DNA of 64,000 nucleotides from Saccharothrix sp. S26 (GTDB taxonomy: Bacteria > Actinomycetota > Actinomycetes > Mycobacteriales > Pseudonocardiaceae): assembly GCF_021390395.1 (NCBI RefSeq), contig NZ_JAJUWT010000015.1, positions 1-64,000 of the forward strand. Reading direction: 5' to 3'. Of this stretch, positions 15,289 through 22,780 are shown piece after piece. Made by a program: the position numbers and the translations under genes. The notes beneath the pieces are model-generated. The model saw only the letters and a list, made by a program, of their open reading frames with translations. It had not been told where the DNA came from and made no database searches. Position 1 is the first letter of the stretch, and each line of letters starts with the position of its first letter.

Positions 15289-15714
15289 TCAGCGGGTGAG
15301 GACGAACGGGGTCTCGGCCGACACGGGGCCGGAGGTCGCGCCGATGGTGAACTGGGTGCCGGGCGCGGAGTCGGCGAAGGACCCGGGCACCCGCACGGGG
15401 ACCGCGGCGAACCGCCCGACCGCGTCCGCGGTGGTGTCGCCGACCGGCCGGCCGTGGAAGGTGAACACCACCCGACCGTGTGCCGGATACCCCTCGCCGC
15501 TGAGCCGGACCTCGCCACCGGCCGGGCCGGCCACGGGCTGCGTCACGAGGTGCGCGGCGGAGGGTGCGACGGTCGAGCTCAACGCCGCGACGACGGCCGG
15601 CGGCGTCACGGGCGACCGCTCCGCGCACCCGGCCACCGCCAAGAGGGCCGAGAGGGGAACCGCCCAGGCCAGGACGGGCCGACCGGATCTTCGTCTTCGA
15701 CGTCTTCGCACCAC
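15289..15714 (-). CDS. Small secreted lipoprotein with Ig-like domain
   Basis: A 141-residue protein starting with an extremely basic n-region (seven Arg in MVRRRRRRRS), a hydrophobic core and lipobox AVAGC. The mature part, GGEVRLSGEGYPAHGRVVFTF then HGRPVGDTTADAVGRF and FTIGATSGP, has the beta-strand rhythm of small bacterial Ig-like or neocarzinostatin-like folds. Function unknown. The GTG at 15714 is followed by a second GTG, either of which could be used. Transcribed toward the symporter from an independent promoter not identified. Confidence 0.65.
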   Translation of the reverse strand: MVRRRRRRRSGRPVLAWAVPLSALLAVAGCAERSPVTPPAVVAALSSTVAPSAAHLVTQPVAGPAGGEVRLSGEGYPAHGRVVFTFHGRPVGDTTADAVGRFAAVPVRVPGSFADSAPGTQFTIGATSGPVSAETPFVLTR

Positions 15715-15932
15715 GCGCCTCCAGGCCCGTTGACGGGGGAAGTCAGCGTATATCGCGGAATCCGGCCTGCCACGCGCCCGAACGGCTTACCGCCGACCCG
15801 GGAATTGCGGAGACGACGACCGCCCACCGACCCCGACACCCGCGGCGGAACAGCCGCCCTGCCGAACCCGACCATCCCACCGAGCGCGGCCGCCCCGCCG
15901 GCCCGCGGGCAGCGGACCGGCGGGGTGATCGC

Positions 15933-17507
15933 CTAGAACGGCCAGCCGGCGTCCCGACCGCTCTCCAGCAGCGGGATCATCCGGAACGCCTGGTCGGTCA
16001 GCCCTCCGAACGCGTGCCGCCCCCGGCCGCCGCTCGGCGCGTGACCGTGCCGGTACCCGGCGAGGTTCCACGTGTACAGCGGCACGTCGTCGGGCACCGC
16101 GCGGTGCACGTCGCCGTCACCCGCCTGCTCGTCGGTGACGATGACCACGCGGTCGTGGCGCTTGAAGTGCGACCGCACCGCACCGGCCGTGGCGGTGCCG
16201 CTGCCCAGGAAGTAGCCGTCGGACTTCCAGCGCTCCACCGCCTTCAGCAGCGACTCGCCCCGGCGCAGCCGGAACGGGCGCGTGCCGTCCGAAAAGGACA
16301 CCACGTCGGCCCGCTCGCACCGGGAGCCCAGCGCGATCCCGAACACCGCCGCCGCGTCCCACCGCATGAGCGTGCCGTCCTTGGTGAACGGCGCGTTCAT
16401 CGAGTACGACGTGTCGACCAGGACCAGCGTGCGCCCCGCCAGCTCGGGCACGTTGCCCAGCGAGTGCGTGACCGCCTGCTCCAGCGCCCACGCCCAGCGC
16501 AACGACGGCGCGGCCCGGTACGCCGACAGGAACCGCATGGGCAACTGCCGCGACCGCGCCACCTGCCCGGCGTCGGCCAACCGCTCCGCGACCTCCGCCG
16601 CGACCGCGTCCGACACACCCGCCAGGTCGAAGTTCCGCAGGTTGCGCAACAGCGCCATGTAGCCCATGGACGGGATCAGCGCCTCCCACACCTGGGCCGT
16701 CATCGGTCCCTGCAACCAGCCCGCGACCGACTCCCACGTCATGCCCGCCGCACGCAGCGTCGTCGCGACCGTGTCGCGGTCCGCGGCGAACAGCGCGCGC
16801 CGCCGTTCCACCGGCCACGCCATCAGCTCGGCACGCGCGCGCAGCACGCCCAAGGACGCCGCCACGTCGTCGGCACGGCCGAAGCGGCGGTCGAGGGCGT
16901 GGGCGAACAGGTCGCCCTGCCACGGCGCGCGCGGGGACGGGTGGGTCAGGTTCAGCACGTCGCCGAACCGGTAGCCGCGCGCCTCGGAGTCCCACTTCAC
17001 CAGGGCGCGCTCGTCGTACAGCCGCCGCACCGCGTCACCGATGCCGCGCTTGACCGGCTTGGGCAGCGCGCGGCCGTGCCGGGAGGTCCAGTAGGCCAGC
17101 AGCTCGCCCGGCTCGTCGGCGCGGTGCAGCACCGAGTCCACGACCTGGCGGGACAGGCCCGGCGCGCCCGCGTCGAGCCGTGCCTTGACGAAGTGCGCCG
17201 CGCCCACGAGGGCCGCCGTGCGCATGTTCGCCTCGCCGCGCAGCCACGCCAGGAACCGGGCCGTCCACTCGGGGTCGGCGGCGGTGGTGGCGCGCACCAG
17301 CGCGGCGTAGCGGTCGTCCCGCTCGCCGGCGGACTCGTAGAACGTCCGCTCGCCCACCATGTTGGCGACCGCGAGCAGGAACAGCTCCGACTTGGCGTCC
17401 CGCGCATACCCCGGCGCGCCCTCGTGCGTGCGCCCGCTCGCCACCGCCTCGGACCGGACCGGGCTGGACACGGCCGCGCGCACGCGACCGAAGTTGAACT
17501 TGCTCAT
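15933..17507 (-). CDS. rsr: Rsr, Ro60 orthologue (TROVE/vWA RNA-binding protein)
   Basis: A 524-residue TROVE-domain protein, the usual length for bacterial Ro60. Residues 1-350 form the helical-repeat ring (KSELFLLAVANMVGE, RFLAWLRGEANMRTAAL, HFVKARLDAGAPG). Residues 360-523 are a von Willebrand A domain with an intact MIDAS DTSYSM (Asp365, Ser367, Ser369) and TDEQ at 458-461. Bacterial Rsr binds Y RNAs and misfolded or structured RNAs and can tether polynucleotide phosphorylase for RNA decay, from work in Deinococcus. A Y RNA lies 40 nt upstream on the same strand. ATG at 17507 follows GAGGGGCGGGAA, which can be sequestered in a hairpin. Confidence 0.95.
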   Translation of the reverse strand: MSKFNFGRVRAAVSSPVRSEAVASGRTHEGAPGYARDAKSELFLLAVANMVGERTFYESAGERDDRYAALVRATTAADPEWTARFLAWLRGEANMRTAALVGAAHFVKARLDAGAPGLSRQVVDSVLHRADEPGELLAYWTSRHGRALPKPVKRGIGDAVRRLYDERALVKWDSEARGYRFGDVLNLTHPSPRAPWQGDLFAHALDRRFGRADDVAASLGVLRARAELMAWPVERRRALFAADRDTVATTLRAAGMTWESVAGWLQGPMTAQVWEALIPSMGYMALLRNLRNFDLAGVSDAVAAEVAERLADAGQVARSRQLPMRFLSAYRAAPSLRWAWALEQAVTHSLGNVPELAGRTLVLVDTSYSMNAPFTKDGTLMRWDAAAVFGIALGSRCERADVVSFSDGTRPFRLRRGESLLKAVERWKSDGYFLGSGTATAGAVRSHFKRHDRVVIVTDEQAGDGDVHRAVPDDVPLYTWNLAGYRHGHAPSGGRGRHAFGGLTDQAFRMIPLLESGRDAGWPF

Positions 17508-17513
17508 TTCCCG

Positions 17514-17532
17514 CCCCTCACTCGCCGAGGGG
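17514..17532 (-). promoter_or_regulatory. Hairpin sequestering the rsr ribosome-binding site
   Basis: On the transcript CCCCUC (17532-17527) pairs perfectly with GAGGGG (17519-17514) across a 7-nt loop. GAGGGG is the Shine-Dalgarno of rsr, seven nt before its ATG, so the stem would hide it. The same hairpin could instead serve as the 3' end or processing site of the Y RNA. Confidence 0.5.
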
Positions 17533-17546
17533 AGCGACCACCAACC

Positions 17547-17693
17547 CCACACGTGCCCGAGATCGAATTCGGCGAAGGCACACAGCTGCTCTGCCAGTTG
17601 AGCTACACCGGTCGAACCGGTGGCGGGACTCGAACCCGCAACCCGCCCATTACCAGTGGAAGTAGCCCTCGCCTGCGCACCGGGCACGTGTGG
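17547..17693 (-). ncRNA. Bacterial Y RNA (YrlA type) with tRNA-like module
   Basis: Read on the minus strand, the 5' end CCACACGTGCCCG (17693-17681) is perfectly complementary to the 3' end (17559-17547). A second 9-bp stem pairs 17673-17665 with 17579-17571 (one G-U). The apical module contains a perfect T-arm (GCGGG/TTCGAGT/CCCGC, 17639-17623), a 7-bp acceptor-like stem closed by loop TCG (17622-17606), UA, then a D-arm (GCTC/AACTGGCA/GAGC, 17603-17588). The order T-arm, acceptor, D-arm is that of a circularly permuted tRNA whose anticodon arm is replaced by the long Y stem. Bacterial Y RNAs beside rsr with tRNA mimicry are documented. Exact ends are inferred. Confidence 0.88.
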
Positions 17694-17800
17694 AGTCGTG
17701 CGCTCCCGAGGTCACACCGTCCCGCGGTGAACTTTGTCGAGAAGTAACCGCCGAACTCGCACCGGGTGCGCGGCCCACAGTAATCCGCGCACGAGCAGGA

Positions 17801-19936
17801 TCAAACCGATTTCGGCACGGCCGGTCGCGCGGTTTCCTCGTCCGGCGGGAATCGTTCTTCGGCCACGTCCATGGACGCCAGCCGCGCGGTCAGGCCGGCG
17901 GCCTCCGGTGACCCGAGGGACCGATAGTGGCGCACCGCCGCGCCCCACCGGGCGACGGCCTCGTCGACCGAACCGCGCGCCGCTGCCAAGTCGCCCAGCC
18001 GGTGCAGCGCTTTGGCTTCCTCGAGAGTGCTACCGCACGCCCGGCTCGCCTCCAGGGCGGCCAGGTGCTGCGCCTCCGCGCCCGCCGCGTCACCTCGCCG
18101 CGCGGCGATGACACCGCGCAGGTCGTACGCCTCGGCGAGGTCTAGGTGCGATCCCAGTTCGGCGAACATGGCGACCGCCCGATCGAGGTCGGCGGAGGCT
18201 TCATCCAGCGCGCCTTCCGCGTAGTGCATCTTCGCCCGGCTGCGCCACGCGATCGCGGCGTTGCGCCGCGCGCCCACCTCGAGGTAGTAGTCCAGCGCCG
18301 ACTTGTTGAGGCGCAACGCTTCCGCAAGGTCACCGGAGCGGCGTAACAGGACCGCCCGGTTGGCGACCGCGTTGCTCCACCCGTGCCGGTCGCCGATCTC
18401 CTCGAACAGGCGCTGCGCGCTCTCGTACTGCCCGGCGGCCTCGTCCGGCCGCCCGGTCTCCAGCAGTGCGCGACCCAAGTCGTTGCGGATGCGAGCCTCG
18501 GCGTGCCGGTCGCCCAACCGCAGGCATGCCGCCAGCGCCGACCGGTAGCACTCGAGCCAACCGTCCCACTGCTTGGTGAGGAAGAAGTAGCCCCGCATCG
18601 TGTACGCGAGCTGCCAGCGCCGCACGTCCAGTTCCGGCTCGTCCCAGGCGCACAGGCCGACGGCGTCGCGCCAGTGCCGGTGCAGCCATGCCAGGGCCGA
18701 GCCGTAGTCGGCGAACTCCTCCGCACCGGCCGGGTCACCGACCAGCGGCACCCGGTACCGGTTGGGCGTGACGAGCGCGTCGGCCCGCTCGGCGGTGTGC
18801 AGCACGTGGTCGAACAACCTCGCCTTGGCGGCGACCCGCTCGCGGTCGACGCCCGCGAGTTCGACGGCGAAGAGGCGGAGCAGGTCGTGCGCGCCGTACC
18901 GACCGGTCACGGGCTCGGCGAGCATGTGGGCCCCGACCAGCACGCGCAACAGGCGCGCGGCCCGGGCCACCGACACGCCGCAGAGCGCGGCGAACGCGGG
19001 TGCCTCCACCACGCCGGTCGGGTGCGCGCCGAACAGCCGGAAAGCGCGTGCCGCGTCCTCCGGCAAGCGGTCCAAGGACCACGACAACACCGGCCGGATC
19101 GAGGAGTGGAGGTCGCCGCCGACCTCCAGCGCGTCCAGCCGGTCGCCCGCGTGGCGCAGTTCCGCGACCAGTTCCGCCAAGGGAGCCGCCGGTCGGGACC
19201 GAGCCAACTGCGCGACGATCCGCAGCGCCAGCGGCAGCCCGCCGCATTGCGCCACCAATTCCCGCGCGGCGGGCTCCCGGTCCACCCGGTCACCGAGCGC
19301 GGCACGCAGCAGGGCCTGCCCCTGATCGGGGCTGAGCAGGTCCAGGTTGAGCACCTCCGCACCCTCGTGCACCTCCAGGCCGGGCAGCACGTTCCGGCTC
19401 GTCACGAGCACCACACCCGCGCCTGGCAGCAACGGGCGCACCTGGTCCTCGGATGCGGCGTTGTCGAGCACGACCAGCACTCTGCGGCCGTGCAGCAGGC
19501 TGCGGTAGCGCCCTTCGCGTTCATGACGGGCCTGCGGCACCTCGGCATGGGGTACGCCGAGGTCACGCAGGAACGCGCCGAGCGCCTCGTCCGGCGTCAG
19601 TGGCCGATCCGGGCCGTGCCCGCGCAGGTCGACCCACAACTGCCCGTCGGGGAAATCCGAGAGGTGCGCGTGCGCCCAGGTCAGGACCAGGGCACTCTTG
19701 CCCACGCCTCCGGGGCCGCTCACCACGACCGGCGCGGGCCGCGCCGCGCCCACCTGGTGGTCCAGCCAGGCGAGCTCCGCTCCGCGTCCGGTCAACCGAC
19801 GCGGACCGCCGGGTAACTGGCGCGGAACGACCACCGGCGGCGCGGCCCCATGGATGTGCACGGGGCCCTCGATGCGACCCGCCTGCACTGCCACGGACAC
19901 CGGGGCCGTCACGGTGTTACGGACCTCTTCGCCCAT
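17801..19936 (-). CDS. STAND NTPase (NB-ARC) with TPR repeats and N-terminal VQAG motif
   Basis: A 711-residue NLR-like protein. Residues 6-30 carry NTVTAPVSVAVQAGRIEGP and VHIHG, resembling short amyloid-type signalling motifs at the N-termini of bacterial NLR-like proteins. A PRQLPGGPRRLTGR linker leads to the NB-ARC domain with Walker A GPGGVGKS (74-81), Walker B VLVVLDNA (153-160), VLVTSR (176-181) and GGLPLAL near 232. Residues about 420-690 are TPR-like helices. Such proteins oligomerise on sensing a signal. No effector domain is fused. Its start overlaps the upstream TIR gene by 20 bp, so the two are translationally coupled. Alternative: an AfsR-like regulator without DNA-binding domain. 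Confidence 0.88.
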   Translation of the reverse strand: MGEEVRNTVTAPVSVAVQAGRIEGPVHIHGAAPPVVVPRQLPGGPRRLTGRGAELAWLDHQVGAARPAPVVVSGPGGVGKSALVLTWAHAHLSDFPDGQLWVDLRGHGPDRPLTPDEALGAFLRDLGVPHAEVPQARHEREGRYRSLLHGRRVLVVLDNAASEDQVRPLLPGAGVVLVTSRNVLPGLEVHEGAEVLNLDLLSPDQGQALLRAALGDRVDREPAARELVAQCGGLPLALRIVAQLARSRPAAPLAELVAELRHAGDRLDALEVGGDLHSSIRPVLSWSLDRLPEDAARAFRLFGAHPTGVVEAPAFAALCGVSVARAARLLRVLVGAHMLAEPVTGRYGAHDLLRLFAVELAGVDRERVAAKARLFDHVLHTAERADALVTPNRYRVPLVGDPAGAEEFADYGSALAWLHRHWRDAVGLCAWDEPELDVRRWQLAYTMRGYFFLTKQWDGWLECYRSALAACLRLGDRHAEARIRNDLGRALLETGRPDEAAGQYESAQRLFEEIGDRHGWSNAVANRAVLLRRSGDLAEALRLNKSALDYYLEVGARRNAAIAWRSRAKMHYAEGALDEASADLDRAVAMFAELGSHLDLAEAYDLRGVIAARRGDAAGAEAQHLAALEASRACGSTLEEAKALHRLGDLAAARGSVDEAVARWGAAVRHYRSLGSPEAAGLTARLASMDVAEERFPPDEETARPAVPKSV

Positions 19937-21938
19937 CGTCTGCCTTCCCGGCGGCCAGGATGAACTCCGCCAGTCGCTGGAAGTCGCCGTCCCGTTGGAA
20001 GTGCAGCCGCTTGGTGCCTCGGAAGATCCGGGGGATGGCTTCGTCGTTGCTCTCGTTCTCGTAGAGCTTGAGCACGAGGACCTTCGGGTCGTCGTGCTCC
20101 CGCTTCACGTCCAAGTGCAGGACCGAGTCGATCTCCCGGTTCGCCCAGTCCGACGAGTTGAGGTTCGCACTTGCGCACAGGAGCAGGAACCGGCTGCTCA
20201 TCAGCCCTTTTTCGATCACCTTGCGGGTCGAGTCGCCCGGACGCAGCTCCGCGTCGTCGTACCAAGACCTGAGGCCGTAGTCCTGCCACAGCCGGTCCTT
20301 GATCTCACGGACGACGGCCTTGTCCCGGCTCGAGTGGCACAGGTACACGTCGTACTCGTACTCGGGTGGCACCTCGCCGACCACGCTCTCCAACGACCGG
20401 CGCAGCTCGGCGCGCTGCTCCAGCGACAGCCGGTCGACGCCCTTGGCCCCGATCCGCAGCACCATGATCGGTTCCGCAGCGCGCTCGTAGGTGCTCGGCG
20501 GGGCGTCGAAGAGTTTGGGCACGTCGACCCACAGCAGCGGGCGCCGGGTGCCGTTCAACTTGGCGACGACGGGCGATGAGGACTGGACGCTGCCCGACAC
20601 CAGGACGAACATGCCGTGTTCCGGGTCGTCCTTGTTCATCGCGCGCACCACTTCGCCGATCTCGAGGGTGAAGCCCCCTGGGGCGACCGTGACCAGTTCC
20701 GTGTGCGGCAGCAGCTCGCGGACGGCGGCCTCCCACGCCTTGACGTCATCGCTGACTCGCGCGATGCCGTGGGCGGGAGGGATGCTCAGCGGCCCGAAGA
20801 GGTACGGCGTGGCCTGGACGGTGTGCTGGAGCACGCGGTCGAGGATGAACAGGTCGTACTGCCGCCTCGCCTCCTTGCCCGGTTCCGTGTCCGACAGCTT
20901 GTCGGTGACCTCCTCGCTGATGAACGACAGCAGCGCCACGTCGGTCTTCGCGACGAGGTCCGCGGTCCGGTTGCGCTTGAGAGCGGTCGCCAACTCCCCG
21001 ACCACCTCGCCCGCGCGGTGCACGTTGTTCGCCTCGGCCGTGCCCCCGAACCCCTTGCCCTCCAGGTTGTAGACACCGACCTCGCCGCGCAGGATGACGA
21101 ACATCGACTCGCCTGGTTCGCCGACGCGGCAGATCACCTCGCCGGGCCTGCGCTCGACCAGGTGACCGAGCTTCAGCATCTCGGTCAGCTCGTCCGCCCG
21201 AAGCAGCTCGAGGAAGCTGCGATTGGCACCGGTGCTGGACTTGAGCATTCGCGAGGCGCGCTCAAGTGCAGCCGTGACGTTGTGGTCCCGCGGGTTGATC
21301 TGGGAGATCCTCTTCGCGTAGTAGAGCGCGTCCCACCCGTTTCCCGTTTTCAGTGCCAACTTCAACGACGCGTAGTCGTGCTCCGGTTTTCCCCATTCGG
21401 ATCGCACGCCCTCGAGCGACAGCAGGCAGAGCAGCTCTTCATAGCTGCGTTCCACCCGCAGGCGTTGGTCGTGCAAATCGACTTCGGAAGCGATCGGCGC
21501 GGAGGCGATCGCGCGACGGAACGTGTCGGACACGACGATGCCGTCACCGGTCGCCTGGGAGACCAGCCACCCGGCGAAGTTGATGCCGGACCCGACCACC
21601 TGGGTGCGTCCGTCGGCCCCGGTGAGGCTGTCGACCTCGCCGACGTGACCGGTGACGCGGAGCTTGACCCGCTCTCCGCGCGCCCAAGAACACAACTCCG
21701 CCATGAGTCGCACGGCGTGCTCCTGCCAGTCTTCCCCGAAGAAGACCACGTGACCGCCGTCGCCACCCGACGCCCAGACGACCTGACCGGGCTCCCGGCG
21801 CTCGATCGCATCGGCGACGATCCGGTTGATCGCCGCGACCCGGCGGAGTTGGGACACGCCGTTCGCCGCGGAATGGCCGGAGATGTCGCATGACACGACG
21901 GCGACCTCTGCTAGTTCACCCGCGGGGACCTCGACCAC
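19917..21938 (-). CDS. Cyclase-like / cNMP-binding / TIR fusion protein, candidate immune effector
   Basis: A 673-residue multidomain protein. Residues 10-150 resemble a class III nucleotide cyclase: metal Asp18 in SCDISGHSA, Asp60 in SGGDGGHVVFF and Asn120 in VVGSGINFAGWL are kept, but the transition-state Arg is Trp124 and the usual Lys is absent. Residues 245-345 are a cyclic-nucleotide-binding domain with a full phosphate cassette GEVVGELA...RTA. Residues 415-500 are a degenerate second copy (HGMFVLVSGSV). Residues 525-620 are TIR (YDVYLCHSSRDKA, SWYDDAEL) with putative catalytic Glu602 in WANRE. The GTG at 21938 has AAGGAGGAGCGTCT before it. It is coupled to the STAND gene. Confidence 0.9.
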   Translation of the reverse strand: MVEVPAGELAEVAVVSCDISGHSAANGVSQLRRVAAINRIVADAIERREPGQVVWASGGDGGHVVFFGEDWQEHAVRLMAELCSWARGERVKLRVTGHVGEVDSLTGADGRTQVVGSGINFAGWLVSQATGDGIVVSDTFRRAIASAPIASEVDLHDQRLRVERSYEELLCLLSLEGVRSEWGKPEHDYASLKLALKTGNGWDALYYAKRISQINPRDHNVTAALERASRMLKSSTGANRSFLELLRADELTEMLKLGHLVERRPGEVICRVGEPGESMFVILRGEVGVYNLEGKGFGGTAEANNVHRAGEVVGELATALKRNRTADLVAKTDVALLSFISEEVTDKLSDTEPGKEARRQYDLFILDRVLQHTVQATPYLFGPLSIPPAHGIARVSDDVKAWEAAVRELLPHTELVTVAPGGFTLEIGEVVRAMNKDDPEHGMFVLVSGSVQSSSPVVAKLNGTRRPLLWVDVPKLFDAPPSTYERAAEPIMVLRIGAKGVDRLSLEQRAELRRSLESVVGEVPPEYEYDVYLCHSSRDKAVVREIKDRLWQDYGLRSWYDDAELRPGDSTRKVIEKGLMSSRFLLLCASANLNSSDWANREIDSVLHLDVKREHDDPKVLVLKLYENESNDEAIPRIFRGTKRLHFQRDGDFQRLAEFILAAGKADDGRRGP

Positions 21939-21993
21939 AGACGCTCCTCCTTCTCCGCGTGGCGACCGCTCGAATGGAGCAGCGCAACTACGC

Positions 21994-22021
21994 AAAAATG
22001 CGGAAACGCCTGAAAGGCGTT
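21994..22021 (-). terminator. Intrinsic terminator after nucS
   Basis: On the minus strand AACGCC and GGCGTT form a 6-bp stem with a 5-nt loop (22021-22005), followed by a T-rich stretch including TTTTT at 21998-21994. It lies 43 nt after the nucS stop and is unusually AT-rich for this DNA. It should separate nucS from the TIR-STAND pair. Confidence 0.55.
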
Positions 22022-22064
22022 CGAACCACATTACCCACCGGCCGTCCGCAGTGGGAAAACGGGA

Positions 22065-22724
22065 TCAGAACAGGCGGAACTCGTCGGATTCGATGCCGCG
22101 CAGGGCGTCGTAGTCCAGGACGACGCAGCGGATGCCGCGGTCCTCGGCGAGGGTTCGGGCTTGGGGTTTGATCTGCTGGGCGGCGAAGACGCCCTTCACC
22201 GGGGCGAGCAGCGGGTCGCGGTTGAGCAGTTCCAGGTAGCGGGTCAGTTGTTCGACGCCGTCGATCTCGCCGCGGCGTTTGATCTCGACGGCCACGGAGG
22301 TGCCCGAGGCGTCGCGGCACATCAGGTCGACCGGGCCGATCGGGGTCGGGAACTCGCGGCGGACCAGGGTCCAGCCCTCGCCCAGGGTGGTGACGTGCTC
22401 GGCCAGCAGCTTCTGCAGGTCGGCTTCGACGCCGTCCTTGACCAGGCCGGGTTCCGGGCCGAGCTCGTGCTTGGAGTCGTGCAGCACCTCGGCCAGGGTG
22501 ATGATCAGCTTCTCGCCCGCCTTGTTCTGCACGACCCACAGGTCCGGGTCCTCGATCAGCCAGCACGGCGGGCTCATCCAGTTCAGCGGCTTGTACGCGC
22601 GGTCGTCGGAGTGGATCGACACCGAGCCGTCCGCCTTGATCAGCAGCAGCCTCTGCGCCATCGGCAGATGGGCGGTGAGGCGTCCGACGTAGTCGACCTG
22701 GCAGCGAGCGATGACGAGGCGCAC
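22065..22724 (-). CDS. nucS: NucS/EndoMS mismatch-specific endonuclease
   Basis: A 219-residue Nuc[21 protein letters not shown] and [20 protein letters not shown] form the N-terminal DNA-binding/dimerisation domain. The C-terminal PD-(D/E)XK nuclease core shows GPVDLMCRD then [20 protein letters not shown], with the catalytic Asp, Glu and Lys. In actinobacteria lacking MutS/MutL this enzyme cuts both strands at mismatches and supports replication fidelity, probably on the sliding clamp. Its C-terminal SDEFRLF resembles a clamp-binding tail. GTG start at 22724 lies 7 nt after a TAGCCT -10, suggesting a leaderless transcript. Confidence 0.95.
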   Translation of the reverse strand: MRLVIARCQVDYVGRLTAHLPMAQRLLLIKADGSVSIHSDDRAYKPLNWMSPPCWLIEDPDLWVVQNKAGEKLIITLAEVLHDSKHELGPEPGLVKDGVEADLQKLLAEHVTTLGEGWTLVRREFPTPIGPVDLMCRDASGTSVAVEIKRRGEIDGVEQLTRYLELLNRDPLLAPVKGVFAAQQIKPQARTLAEDRGIRCVVLDYDALRGIESDEFRLF

Positions 22725-22731
22725 GGCCGAC

Positions 22732-22737
22732 AGGCTA
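22732..22737 (-). promoter_or_regulatory. -10 element TAGCCT, leaderless nucS promoter
   Basis: TAGCCT on the minus strand ends 7 nt before the GTG at 22724 and no Shine-Dalgarno sequence intervenes. On the opposite strand TACCGT at 22767-22772 sits 8 nt before the permease GTG at 22781, so the 56-bp gap may hold two back-to-back leaderless promoters. Confidence 0.4.
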
Positions 22738-22780
22738 CGGGGTGCGAGCGCCGATCCACCGGCAGGTACCGTCGGCCGAC

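Noticed and set aside
17588-17660. A tRNA gene
   Set aside because: T-arm and D-arm are present but in reversed order, with the acceptor stem closed by a loop and no anticodon arm. This fits a Y RNA module, not a functional tRNA.
17508-17687. N-terminal extension of Rsr by 60 residues
   Set aside because: The extension (containing GVAQLAEQL) is translated Y RNA; the start at 17507 has a ribosome-binding site and matches the family.
15564-17747. A 727-residue plus-strand ORF opposite rsr
   Set aside because: Antisense of rsr and the Y RNA; no domain features.
19917-21938. A conventional adenylate cyclase
   Set aside because: The transition-state Arg and the adenine-contacting Lys are missing, so ordinary cAMP synthesis is unlikely; called cyclase-like only.
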